This document shows, in pieces, positions 1 through 8,325 of a stretch of 64,000 nucleotides of DNA. Within the stretch, counting starts at the first letter, position 1, and every line of letters begins with the position of its first letter. Made by a program: the position numbers and the translations under genes. Under the pieces are notes generated by a model that saw only the letters and a program-made list of their open reading frames with translations, was not told where the DNA came from and ran no database searches. Origin of the DNA: Rhizobium pisi (GTDB lineage: Bacteria > Pseudomonadota > Alphaproteobacteria > Rhizobiales > Rhizobiaceae). The DNA lies in the NCBI RefSeq assembly GCF_003938655.1, contig NZ_RJJT01000023.1:36132-100131 (forward strand). Reading direction: 5' to 3'.

Positions 1-287
1 GGGAGATCCTCAGCCACTTCCGCCACACCACCTCGGGTGTCGCCTATCACGTGAAGAAGGCGGAGATCACCTTTCACAATCCGATCGACGTCGACGACAT
101 CGTCGAAGCAAAAGTCGGCATCGAGAAGATCGGCCGTTCGAGCCTTTCCTTCGTGATCGAGCTCTTTCGCAGGCGCGACGGCGCCCACTGCGCCTCGGCC
201 GGGCTCGTCTGGGTCTGCGTCAGCCTCTCCGACAGCCGCCCGACGCCGATCCCCGAGGCGACCAGAGCCGCCTTGTCACAGGGCTGA
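1..287 (+). CDS. acyl-CoA thioesterase, hot-dog fold (3' part only)
   Basis: Only the last 94 codons lie in the window (frame open from base 3); the start is upstream. The visible part, with segments such as KKAEITFHNPIDVDD and a region rich in small residues near the end, resembles thioesterases of the 4-hydroxybenzoyl-CoA/YbgC hot-dog group, cytoplasmic enzymes that hydrolyse acyl-CoA to the free acid. The catalytic loop of this fold is N-terminal and not visible, so activity cannot be judged. The TGA at 285-287 is two bases from the next ATG, so it forms one operon with the acyl-CoA ligase and thiolase that follow. The substrate is unknown. Confidence 0.65.
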   Translation, partial: EILSHFRHTTSGVAYHVKKAEITFHNPIDVDDIVEAKVGIEKIGRSSLSFVIELFRRRDGAHCASAGLVWVCVSLSDSRPTPIPEATRAALSQG

Positions 288-289
288 CC

Positions 290-1813
290 ATGCCGATCCA
301 TAAAGAGCTTGTTCGACATGCCAAGGAAAGACCGGACAAGCCGGCCGTTGACATCGACGGCCGGTCCTTGAGCTATGGCGAACTCCATTCCCGCGCCAGG
401 GCGATCTGCCGGTTTCTCCAAGAGCTTCCCCGCTCGAACCGCCGCACGCTCGATCTGCCCGGCGTCCAGAAGCTCGTCGCACTGAGCCTCGGCAACCACA
501 TCGGCTTTGCCGAATATTTCGTCGCCGCCACCGCCTTGCCGAATGCCTCGGCGGTCATCGATCCGATGATGCCGCCGGAAAGGATCGAGCGCATCGTCGA
601 GAGCCTGGTGCCTGACGTGCTTGTCGTCGATGACGATGCGAGCCCGAGCGCCGAAATCGGCCGCAGGCATGGCATTCCTGTCATCGTGGCCGGAGCGGAG
701 CGCTTCGATCTCACCTGTGGAGCGGACGAACTGCCTGGCGATGCCGAGGGGATCTTCCTGATCGGCTTTACCTCGGGTACGACAGCCGAGCCGAAGGCCT
801 ATTGCCGCTCGCGCGAGCAGTGGCGCAGGAGCCTCGACCGGGGGCGGATCGTTTTCGAGCTGGGGGATGCGCCGTCGACCCTGTGTCCGGGGGCGCTCGC
901 GCATGGGCTGGCGCTTTACGCCCTGGTCGAGGCGCTCGATGCCGGGGCAAGCTTTCATTCGGTCCGGAAATGGGATCCGGATGCGGTCGCGCGCATTCTC
1001 TCCTCCGAGCAGATCGAACGGCTGGTCGCCGTGCCGACCCACATCGCCGGCATCGCGAGGGCGTGGGCTGATAAGCCTGCGCTGACTTCGCTGCGCGACG
1101 TGATGACCGCCGGCGCGAAATTGAACCTCAACGAAGTAGGCTCCATGCGCCGCCTCTTTCCAGCGGCGCGGATCCGCGAATATTACGGCGCCTCCGAAAT
1201 CGGCTTCATGACGGTCTCGACGCTTGTCGGCGGCAAGACCGATTTTCCGATCGACAGGGTCGGGCAGGCCTATCCCGGCGTCGAAATTTCCATTCGCGAC
1301 CCTGAGGAAAACGATGTCGGCACCGACGTACCGGGCACGATCTTTGTCAGGAGCGACCTGATCGCCGACTGTTATCTCTGGGGCGACGACGGCCAGGCGT
1401 TCCGCGTCACCGAGGCGGGCGCCACTGTCGGCGATCTCGGCGAGATCGATGCGGACGGCATGCTGCGGGTGATCGGCAGGGCGGGCGGCATGATGATCAC
1501 GGGCGGCAACAACGTCTATCCTGCCGAAGTCGAGAGCGCGCTCAAAACCTGCCCCGGCGTCGAGGATGCCGTCGTCTTCGGGCTGCCGGACGCCTATTAC
1601 GGCCAAAGGATCGTCGCCGTCGTCTCGGGGGAGGCGACAGATGCGCAAATTCTGGCCGAGCATTGCACGGCCAGGCTTGCGAGGTTCAAGATACCGAAGC
1701 AATTCTACCATATCGCCTCCTGGCCGATGACGAGCAGCGGCAAGATTGCACGGGGACAGGTAGAAGCATCGGTGATCTCGGGAGGCGATCTTGTCCTACG
1801 CCTATCAGCCTGA
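290..1813 (+). CDS. AMP-forming acyl-CoA synthetase (ANL superfamily)
   Basis: A 507-residue member of the ANL superfamily, which activates a carboxylic acid with ATP to an acyl-AMP and then forms the CoA thioester. The phosphate-binding motif GFTSGTTAEPK is at about residues 159-169, the YYGASE motif at about 297, the GDLGEID motif (hinge Asp region) at about 381, and the C-terminal catalytic lysine in SSGKIARG at about 485. Length and motif order are normal, so it should be active. It lies between a thioesterase and a thiolase in one transcription unit; its stop overlaps the thiolase start by 23 bases. Together they suggest activation and chain cleavage or condensation of an unidentified organic or fatty acid. 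Substrate specificity cannot be read from the sequence. Confidence 0.88.
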   Translation: MPIHKELVRHAKERPDKPAVDIDGRSLSYGELHSRARAICRFLQELPRSNRRTLDLPGVQKLVALSLGNHIGFAEYFVAATALPNASAVIDPMMPPERIERIVESLVPDVLVVDDDASPSAEIGRRHGIPVIVAGAERFDLTCGADELPGDAEGIFLIGFTSGTTAEPKAYCRSREQWRRSLDRGRIVFELGDAPSTLCPGALAHGLALYALVEALDAGASFHSVRKWDPDAVARILSSEQIERLVAVPTHIAGIARAWADKPALTSLRDVMTAGAKLNLNEVGSMRRLFPAARIREYYGASEIGFMTVSTLVGGKTDFPIDRVGQAYPGVEISIRDPEENDVGTDVPGTIFVRSDLIADCYLWGDDGQAFRVTEAGATVGDLGEIDADGMLRVIGRAGGMMITGGNNVYPAEVESALKTCPGVEDAVVFGLPDAYYGQRIVAVVSGEATDAQILAEHCTARLARFKIPKQFYHIASWPMTSSGKIARGQVEASVISGGDLVLRLSA

Positions 1814-2990
1814 CGAGGATTGGCAGCCGGTCGTGGTCGCCGCCTACCGCACGCCGGTTGGCCGGGCCTTCGGATCGCTGGCGACGGTTACGGCCGAAGA
1901 CCTGCTTGCGCCGATCATCCGCCGGATCGTCGCCGAAACGGCAATTGCGCCCGATGCCATCGACGACGTGCTCGTCGGCAATGCCGCCGGCGGCGGCGGC
2001 AACATTGCGCGGCTTGCGGCACTCGCCGCCGGCCTGCCCATGGCCGTTCCCGGCGTTGCCATCGACCGGCAATGCGGCTCGGGGCTGGAAGCGATCATCA
2101 TGGCCGCCCGCCTGATCCAGGCGAAGGCGGGCTCGTGTTATCTCGCCGGCGGCGTCGAAAGCGTCAGTACCGCGCCGTGGCGCGTGGAAAAGCCGAAAGC
2201 CAATGGCGCCCTGCCGCGCTTTTACGGGCGCGCGCGATTTTCTCCCGACACGATCGGCGACCCCGACATGGGCGTTGCCGCTGAAAACGTCGCACGCGCC
2301 TTCGCCATCTCGCGCCAGAGGCAGGATGAATTTGCGCTGCGCAGCCATCGGCTCGCCGTCGCGGCGGCCGAGGCGGGCGTCTTTCGCCCCGAGATCGTCG
2401 ACATCTCCACGGGTCATGGGCTGATCGAACGCGACGAGTGCCCGCGTCCCTCGACATCGCTCGAAGCGCTCGCAAACCTCCGGCCCGTTTTCCTCGCCGA
2501 CGGTTCGGTGACGGCGGGCAATGCCTGCCCGCTGAATGACGGCGCCTGCCTGGTGCTCGTCATGAGCCGCGGCATGGCAAAAAGCCTCGGCATCGACAAG
2601 GGCCTCGCCTTAATCGACAGTGCGGCCGCCGGCGTCGATCCCAATCTGCTCGGCATCGGGCCGGTCGCGTCGACCAAAAAGCTCATGCAGCGCCAGCCGG
2701 GCCTCTCGCTTTCCACGATCGATGCGATCGAATTCAACGAGGCTTTCGCTGCCCAGGTTCTGGCGTCGCTCGATCAGCTCGGCATCGCCGCCGACGCGGT
2801 CAACAGGGAAGGCGGCGCCCTGGCGCTCGGCCATCCGTTCGGCGCATCAGGCGCGATTCTCGTTACCCGGCTATATAGCCAACTGGTCCGTGGTGAGCGC
2901 TGGCTGCCCGCCGCCACCGGCCTCGCCATGATCGGCATCGGCGGCGGCATTGGCCTGACGGCGCTGTTTGAGGCCGTCAGGCTCTCCTGA
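1791..2990 (+). CDS. thiolase (acetyl-CoA acetyltransferase family), altered active site
   Basis: A 399-residue thiolase-family protein. The start is a TTG at 1791 placed six bases after GGAGG, and no better ATG exists; it overlaps the ligase gene by 23 bases. The nucleophile motif is intact (DRQCGSG, Cys95), as are NEAFAAQ and the GHPFGASGA loop with its catalytic His. The second cysteine of the family, in the C-terminal C-x-G motif (usually CIGGG), is replaced: the sequence reads MIGIGGGIG, so residue 382 is Gly (codon GGC at 2934-2936, one base from TGC). That Cys is the acid/base in Claisen condensation and thiolysis, so this enzyme may be impaired or have a different reaction. Its operon role would be the last step of acyl-CoA conversion. 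Confidence 0.85.
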   Translation: MSYAYQPDEDWQPVVVAAYRTPVGRAFGSLATVTAEDLLAPIIRRIVAETAIAPDAIDDVLVGNAAGGGGNIARLAALAAGLPMAVPGVAIDRQCGSGLEAIIMAARLIQAKAGSCYLAGGVESVSTAPWRVEKPKANGALPRFYGRARFSPDTIGDPDMGVAAENVARAFAISRQRQDEFALRSHRLAVAAAEAGVFRPEIVDISTGHGLIERDECPRPSTSLEALANLRPVFLADGSVTAGNACPLNDGACLVLVMSRGMAKSLGIDKGLALIDSAAAGVDPNLLGIGPVASTKKLMQRQPGLSLSTIDAIEFNEAFAAQVLASLDQLGIAADAVNREGGALALGHPFGASGAILVTRLYSQLVRGERWLPAATGLAMIGIGGGIGLTALFEAVRLS

Positions 2991-3043
2991 TAGGACGAAG
3001 ATCCTCCGCATGAGGCGGCCTTGTCCGGCTCTGTCGGCGACTG

Positions 3044-3125
3044 CCGCTCACCCTAACCCTTGCCCGGGTCGAGCCACGGGTCTCGACCCGTCCTTTGGAC
3101 CAACGTAAACGGGCGAGGGGACGTT
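3044..3125. repeat. RIME-like intergenic palindromic element, half copy
   Basis: Between the convergent thiolase and DUF2726 genes lies a block beginning CTCACCCTAACCCT and ending GGGCGAGGGGACGT. These are the ends of the longer elements at 18031 and 31540. Inside it, CGGGTCGAG and CTCGACCCG form a nine-base-pair hairpin that may act as a terminator for both genes. It is shorter than the other copies and has a different centre, so it may be a single-module or rearranged copy. Confidence 0.6.
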
Positions 3126-3849
3126 AGATGACACTGGGCCTGTCCACCAGTTTCTCGACCAATCGCCTGAGTTCTGACGGAGTCGTTTGGCCAGCCACCA
3201 CCTCGTGGTAGCCAATCCCGGCGCGTCGCAGCGCCTCTTTCTTTACCGCGTCGCGTGCGGCTGCGGCGCTTTGATGATGCGCTCCGCCCTGGTATTCGAT
3301 GACGTGCCGCGGTCGGCAATTGCTGTCCACGAGCAGTAAGTCGACACGCTTGGAGTTGATGCAACTGTAGGCGTCCGCATCGGTGCTTCGGAGGATTTCG
3401 CCCAACGAAACCTGCGCCATCACCTGCCAAGAAGAATTGCAGCCGACCACGATGCTGTCGAGTTCGCGAAACACTCGGGCTTCGCTCCTATTCAGCAACG
3501 GCTGCATGGTGAAATGCGAGTTCATGACGATACGCAATTGATCTGTGGCGCCGATTGGTCTCATTGGCTTCGCAGCCAGTATCGGAAGCCGAGGCCCCAG
3601 CATAATGCTCTCGTTGCCGCGCTTTTTCTCCGAGCGTGACCTGTTTCTCCTCCGCCACGTCCGTTTTCTCGTCATGGCTAGCAGCTGCTCAACGGCCATG
3701 CCGATGATGAGACCGACAAACAGGGCGGCAATCAGCAGTTCTGGTTTATCGAAATCTGCAACAGTTATACCACCCGAAGCGCCTAGTGCGGCGCCCCCGA
3801 TTATCAGTCCAGGTGCTGCGAACAGCACGGACCTTTGGCGATAATGCAT
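3124..3849 (-). CDS. DUF2726-type protein with N-terminal membrane segments
   Basis: A 241-residue protein. The start at 3849 is chosen because GGAGAG lies just before its ATG; longer readings to 3951 lack this. Two hydrophobic stretches at about residues 8-27 and 33-52 are followed by a basic stretch (KRTWRRRNRSRSEKKR). The rest resembles DUF2726, a domain thought to have a restriction-endonuclease-like fold: a conserved Asp in VDLLLVD and the motif IEYQGGAHH, with a region that normally lists the successors and predecessors of a nuclease-like core. Its real function is not known. A membrane-anchored nuclease-like domain is an inference. It stands alone, converging on the thiolase operon. 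Confidence 0.65.
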   Translation of the reverse strand: MHYRQRSVLFAAPGLIIGGAALGASGGITVADFDKPELLIAALFVGLIIGMAVEQLLAMTRKRTWRRRNRSRSEKKRGNESIMLGPRLPILAAKPMRPIGATDQLRIVMNSHFTMQPLLNRSEARVFRELDSIVVGCNSSWQVMAQVSLGEILRSTDADAYSCINSKRVDLLLVDSNCRPRHVIEYQGGAHHQSAAAARDAVKKEALRRAGIGYHEVVAGQTTPSELRRLVEKLVDRPSVI

Positions 3850-4199
3850 GCCTCTCTCCAGATTTCCCGCTAAGATAGTAGAACGCGTGGAGCATGGGCG
3901 AAAGTCATTCAAAAGAATTAGGTCCTGCAGCTCCTCCCGTTTCCGCACCATGGCTCGATCGCAGGGCGAGCCGGCCTACAGCCTTCGCATAGGGCGACAG
4001 CGACTGAGGGAGAATGGTTCAGGGCCGCGATCCGGCGCATTCTTCTGCCTGTCGGTCACGACCGATGAAGGTCGCTTGCCTCTCCCGGCATGCGATCCCG
4101 GCATTCCGAGCAGTTCCTGCTCTGCTTCAAATCAGCAACGGCAAGCCGGCAAAGGCACGTCAACAGAGGACATTCCTCGCTAGGACAAGGAGACTACCC

Positions 4200-4964
4200 A
4201 TGAAGATCGTCATTATCGGTGGCACCGGCCTCATCGGCTCGAAGACCGTGGAAAGATTGCGCAGCAAGGGGCACGACGTCCTTCCGGCCTCGCCGAATTC
4301 GGGCGTCGACACGATCACCGGCAAGGGGCTCGCCGAAGCGCTCGCCGGCGCGCAGGTGGTGCTCGACCTCGCCAACTCCCCCTCCTTCGAGGACAAGGCG
4401 GTTCTCGAATTCTTCCAGACCTCGGGTCGCAACCTGCTGAAGGCTGCGGCCGACGCCGGCGTGAAGCATCACATCGCGCTCTCGATCGTCGGCATGGAGC
4501 GCCTTCAGGGCAGCGGCTACATGCGCGCCAAGATGGCTCAGGAGCAGCTGATCAAGAGTTCCGGCATTCCCTACACCATCGTGCACTCCACCCAGTTTCA
4601 TGAGTTCATGGCAGGCATCGCCCAGTCGGGCACAGTAGGCCAGATGGTGCATCTGTCGCCGGCCTATGTGCAGCCGATCGCCTCCGACGATGTCGCCGAC
4701 GTCATGGCCGAGGTGGCGCTTGCGGCACCCGTCAACGGCACGATCGAAATCGGCGGACCGGAGAAAGTCCGCCTCACCGAAATCATCACGCGCCTTTTCA
4801 AGGCGACGAACGATCCGCGCCAAGTGGTGGCCGATCCGCATGCCCGCTATTTCGGCGTCGAGCTCGAAGACAATTCGCTTGTGACCGGACCCAATGCGCG
4901 GCTCGGCCGGATCCGCTTCGACGACTGGCTGAGCCGGCAGCCGCCCCAGAAAAAGACCGCCTGA
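4200..4964 (+). CDS. NmrA-like NAD(P)-binding SDR family protein
   Basis: A 254-residue atypical short-chain dehydrogenase. The ATG at 4200 follows ACAAGGAGACTACCC and starts directly with the nucleotide-binding strand; GGTGLIG is at residues 7-13. A YMRAK segment at about residues 101-105 is in the place of the YxxxK motif. The rest (IVGMERL, PYTIVHSTQFHEFM, EIGGPE) matches NmrA/HSCARG-like oxidoreductases or redox sensors seen in many proteobacteria. Substrate unknown. A cupin gene starts 44 bases after the stop on the same strand, so co-transcription is likely. Possible alternative starts upstream (to 4014) are less convincing because they lack a ribosome binding site and precede the Rossmann strand by 62 residues. 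Confidence 0.82.
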   Translation: MKIVIIGGTGLIGSKTVERLRSKGHDVLPASPNSGVDTITGKGLAEALAGAQVVLDLANSPSFEDKAVLEFFQTSGRNLLKAAADAGVKHHIALSIVGMERLQGSGYMRAKMAQEQLIKSSGIPYTIVHSTQFHEFMAGIAQSGTVGQMVHLSPAYVQPIASDDVADVMAEVALAAPVNGTIEIGGPEKVRLTEIITRLFKATNDPRQVVADPHARYFGVELEDNSLVTGPNARLGRIRFDDWLSRQPPQKKTA

Positions 4965-5008
4965 TACCGGGCACCTGACGACCATTCCCATCAACTGAGG
5001 AGACAGAC

Positions 5009-5422
5009 ATGCTCAGAAAAATGATCTCGGCGGCAGCACTCGCCATTGTCCTTGCCGCCGGCACGCAGGCTCACGCCGCAGGCGGCGACGCGAAGGTTCG
5101 CGTCGTTTTCGACCAGAAGCTTCCCAATGTTCCCGGCAAGAGCATGAAGGCCGTGCTCGTCGAATATGGGCCGGGCGGCTCATCGCCCGGCCACACGCAC
5201 CCGGCCTCGGCCTTCATCTACGCCACCGTTCTTGAAGGGGCGATCACTAGCAAGGTGAATGACGGGCCGGAGAAGGTCTATAAGGCAGGCGAAAGCTTTC
5301 CCGAATTTCCGGGCGATCATCACGCCGTCAGCAAGAACGCCAGCAAGACAAAGCAGGCGCGCCTGCTTGCGGTCTTCGTGCTGAACACCGACGAGACGGA
5401 ACTGACGACAGACGACAAGTGA
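5009..5422 (+). CDS. secreted cupin-domain protein
   Basis: A 137-residue protein with a signal peptide (residues 1-24, cleavage near AHA-AGG) and a single small cupin barrel. The metal-ligand motif begins GHTHPAS at about residue 55, followed by the expected Glu of LEGAI and a later His (GDHHAVS). It probably binds a metal in the periplasm, but the reaction is unknown. A good ribosome binding site (GAGGAGACAGAC) precedes the ATG. It follows the NmrA-like gene and is likely in the same operon; such cupin/SDR pairs are common in rhizobia without a known function. Confidence 0.8.
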   Translation: MLRKMISAAALAIVLAAGTQAHAAGGDAKVRVVFDQKLPNVPGKSMKAVLVEYGPGGSSPGHTHPASAFIYATVLEGAITSKVNDGPEKVYKAGESFPEFPGDHHAVSKNASKTKQARLLAVFVLNTDETELTTDDK

Positions 5423-5432
5423 CGTCGCGCCC

Positions 5433-5455
5433 GATGCCCGGCGCCGCCGGGCATC
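5433..5455. terminator. bidirectional hairpin terminator
   Basis: GATGCCCGG (5433-5441) and CCGGGCATC (5447-5455) form a perfect nine-base-pair stem with a five-base loop, followed by a T-rich stretch. It sits between the convergent cupin and cystathionine gamma-synthase-like genes and can serve both. Confidence 0.6.
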
Positions 5456-5471
5456 GATTTCTCCCGCCGCA

Positions 5472-6755
5472 TCAGGCGCCCTGCAGCGCCAGCTCCAGAT
5501 CCGCCACCAGATCATCCGGATGCTCGATGCCGATCGACAGCCGGATGGTCGATTCCAGAACGCCGATCCGCTGGCGCACATCGGCGGGCACGCCGGAATG
5601 CGTCATCGTGGCCGGGTGGCTTGCAAGCGACTCCGTGCCGCCGAGGCTGACGGCGAGCTTGAAGACCTGCAGCGCGTTCAGGAATTTGAAGGAGGCCGGC
5701 TGGCCGCCGCGGATATCGAAGGAGAAGGTCGAGCCGGCGCCAGTGCATTGCGCGGTGAAGGTGCGCCCCAGCGGCGAATCCGGATCGTGGTAAGAGAGAT
5801 AGTGAACCTTCTCGACCTTCGGGTGCTCGCGCAGGAAATCGGCGACGGCGCGCGCATTGTTGTTGGCCCGCTCCATGCGCAGCTGCAGCGTTTCCAGCGA
5901 CCGGCCGAGCATCCAGCAGGAATGCGGATCGAGCTGCGTGCCGATCGCGCCGCGCAGCGCCTTGACCTGCTTGACGATCTCCTTGCGGCCGAGAACCGCC
6001 CCGGCGATGAGATCGGAATGGCCGCCGACATATTTGGTCAGCGAATAGAGGGAGATATCGGCGCCGTGCTCGATCGGCCGCTGGAAGACCGGCCCGAGCA
6101 GCGTGTTGTCGCAGACGACGATCGGCGTATGCCCCTGCCTTGCGCCGATCGCATCGGCCACGCGCCGGATCATCGCGACATCGACCAGGCTGTTGGTCGG
6201 GTTGGCGGGCGTCTCGATCAGGATGACGGAGACCCGGCCCTTGGCAACGGCCTCATCCGCCGCCTTCTGCACCGACCCCTCGCTGACGCCATCGGCAAAG
6301 CCGACGGCAGCGACGCCGAGGTTGAGGAAGGTTTTTGCCAGCAGGGTTTCGGTGCCGCCGTAGAGCGGCTGCGAATGCAGGATCGCATCGCCGGGACGCA
6401 CGAAGGCGAGAAGCGTGGTGGCGATCGCCGCCATCCCTGAGGAAAACAGCACGCCGCTTTCCGTCCGCTCATAGACGGCGAGCCGGTCCTCGACGATCTC
6501 GCTATTGGGATGATTGAAGCGCGAATAGACGAGGCCCGCGCCCTTGCCCGCCGGCGGCTCGCGCCGGCCCGAGACGTAGTCGAAGAAATCGCGGCCATCC
6601 TCGGCCGAATTGAAGACGAAGGTGGAGGTGAGGAACACCGGCGGCTTGACCGCGCCTTCCGAGAGTTCGGGATCGTAGCCGTAATTCAGCATCTGCGTTT
6701 CGGGATGCAGTGCATGATTGCCGATATGGGTTTTGGACGGATGCGGGGCGGTCAT
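5472..6755 (-). CDS. cystathionine gamma-synthase family PLP enzyme
   Basis: A 427-residue member of the Cys/Met-metabolism PLP-dependent family. The start at 6755 is chosen for the AGAGGAGACGATC before ATG; an ATG 11 codons upstream is less likely. The PLP lysine is in SLTKYVGGHSD at about residue 239, with the cofactor-binding stretch FSSGMAAIATTL and the substrate-phosphate strand region AVYERTESGVLF before it. The family includes cystathionine gamma-synthase, beta-lyase and methionine gamma-lyase, which act on sulfur amino acids in the cytoplasm; which of these applies cannot be decided from sequence. It is monocistronic, converging on the cupin gene. The unusual N-terminal extension (about 30 residues) is typical of a rhizobial subgroup. 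Confidence 0.85.
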   Translation of the reverse strand: MTAPHPSKTHIGNHALHPETQMLNYGYDPELSEGAVKPPVFLTSTFVFNSAEDGRDFFDYVSGRREPPAGKGAGLVYSRFNHPNSEIVEDRLAVYERTESGVLFSSGMAAIATTLLAFVRPGDAILHSQPLYGGTETLLAKTFLNLGVAAVGFADGVSEGSVQKAADEAVAKGRVSVILIETPANPTNSLVDVAMIRRVADAIGARQGHTPIVVCDNTLLGPVFQRPIEHGADISLYSLTKYVGGHSDLIAGAVLGRKEIVKQVKALRGAIGTQLDPHSCWMLGRSLETLQLRMERANNNARAVADFLREHPKVEKVHYLSYHDPDSPLGRTFTAQCTGAGSTFSFDIRGGQPASFKFLNALQVFKLAVSLGGTESLASHPATMTHSGVPADVRQRIGVLESTIRLSIGIEHPDDLVADLELALQGA

Positions 6756-6840
6756 GATCGTCTCCTCTGTCGACGTGCCGAAGCACAAAATACATCAAAA
6801 CTGAATCGCGGGAGCAGCCTTCGATAAGGCTCCTTAACGA

Positions 6841-7920
6841 TCAACTCACCGTCTCGCCCAGAGTGTCCGCGACATAGGCTCCCCGCGCGCCCATCGGCAG
6901 CGGAGGCCCGGTCGTCGTGTCCTTTGCCGTTTGATGCTCCAGCTCGGCATTGAGTTCGGCTCCAACGATGAGAATGACGACGGAAAGCCAGATCCAGATG
7001 AGAAAACCGATCAGCGCGCCGAGCGTGCCGTAGGTGGCGTTGTAATTGGCAAAATGATCGAGATAGAAGGAGAAGCCGATCGACATGATGGCCCAGGCGA
7101 AGGTGGTCAGCCCCGCGCCCCACGTCATCCACCGAACCCTGGCGGGCTCGCGGCTCGGGCCGAAGCGATAGATCAGGGTCACCGCTGCCGCGACGATGAA
7201 GAGAAGCAGCGGCCACCGCAAGAGAAGCGCTATGTCCTCTTTGAACTGGTCGAGCCAGAGATAGGAAAGCACGACGGGCATCACGCCGACGAGCGCCACC
7301 ATGAGGACTGCGAAAACCATGGCGCACAAGGTGAAGCAGAGGCCGATCAGGTTGAGCCGCACGAGGCTGCGTTTCTCTCGCTCCTCATAGGCGATGTTCA
7401 TCGCGTCGAAAATCGACAACGTGCCGCTATGGGTGCTCCAGAGCGCAATCGCGAGACCGACGAAGAAGGTAATGCCGAGCGTGCTGTCGCGCTTTTCGAC
7501 AAGCGCCTTGATCTGGTCGGCAAGAAGGTCGAAGGCGCCGGGCGGCAGGAGGATGGCGAGCTCGCGCAGATGTTCTGAAATCGTCACCGGATCGGCAACC
7601 AGCCCGTAGAGCGACACTAAAGCCGCCAAAGCGGGAAACAACGCGAGCAGCAGATAAAAGGTCACGCCCGCCGCAATCAACGTCACCCGGTCGTCGAGGA
7701 TTTCATGAAAGGCGCGCCAGAACACGTCGCGCAGTCCGCGCGCCGGAATGGCCTCCGGTGTGGCGGCGCTGCGCCCATGGTCGTCTCCCGCCTTGCCCGC
7801 CCCGACTGCGGCGGCAAAGGAATCCCGCCGTCTTGTCTGCACCACGACAAACGCACCGATCGCCGCAGCCATCATCGCGGCCGCGATGGAAAACCTGTTG
7901 AGGCGCAGCACGTCCGCCAT
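6841..7920 (-). CDS. YihY/BrkB family inner-membrane protein
   Basis: A 359-residue integral membrane protein of the YihY (UPF0761) family. After a hydrophobic N-terminal segment (about 10-25) and a linker, the core begins with GVTFYLLLALFPALAALVSLYG, the family signature, followed by five further hydrophobic segments. The ATG follows GGAGGATAGGCC, which supports the start. Function of the family is not settled; it was once named as ribonuclease BN in error, and some members are called virulence factor BrkB. It is likely monocistronic. Confidence 0.85.
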   Translation of the reverse strand: MADVLRLNRFSIAAAMMAAAIGAFVVVQTRRRDSFAAAVGAGKAGDDHGRSAATPEAIPARGLRDVFWRAFHEILDDRVTLIAAGVTFYLLLALFPALAALVSLYGLVADPVTISEHLRELAILLPPGAFDLLADQIKALVEKRDSTLGITFFVGLAIALWSTHSGTLSIFDAMNIAYEEREKRSLVRLNLIGLCFTLCAMVFAVLMVALVGVMPVVLSYLWLDQFKEDIALLLRWPLLLFIVAAAVTLIYRFGPSREPARVRWMTWGAGLTTFAWAIMSIGFSFYLDHFANYNATYGTLGALIGFLIWIWLSVVILIVGAELNAELEHQTAKDTTTGPPLPMGARGAYVADTLGETVS

Positions 7921-8325
7921 GGCCTATCCTCCGATCTGCTGCGGGGATAACGCCGGGGGCCGCCAAAAGGATGCAAGCCGTTGCTTGGCCGTGGAGGTTC
8001 GGGGCAGGGGAGGGGCTCTGCGGCGGTGATCAGGGCCCAAGCGAATTGGGAATTCCGATTGGCATCCCAGTTGTAAGCCGCTGATTTTGTTTGATCTCTT
8101 TTATGCAACGGAACCGAAAATGGCGTTTGGTTTCGTTACTCCGGGATGGCTATCGCTTCGACGTCGTCGCCAGTGTCGCGCCTTTCGGTCTTGGAGGCCG
8201 TAAATTTGGGCGCGAAACCTCTTCAAAACTGCGCTTTCGGACCCGAATTCCGCTTGCCGAAATCAGGTCGCAGCGCTCGCTCGGCGCCAGCGGCAACCGG
8301 CCGAACCGGAAGACAGCAGGCAATC
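7921..8325. other. gene-free stretch between yihY-like gene and pseudogene
   Basis: About 400 bases with the upstream region of the YihY gene at the left. Short open frames exist on both strands but none has a recognisable domain, ribosome binding site or codon pattern. Given the pseudogene next to it, this is probably decayed sequence. No repeats or structured RNA were seen. Confidence 0.4.

Noticed and set aside
74..1711. 545-codon open frame on the minus strand opposite the acyl-CoA ligase
   Set aside because: It is the antisense of a clear AMP-ligase and has the Arg/Ala/Asp bias of GC-rich shadow frames; no family match.
5520..6440. 306-codon plus-strand frame opposite the cystathionine gamma-synthase-like gene
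   Set aside because: Shadow of a gene with intact PLP motifs; no domain.
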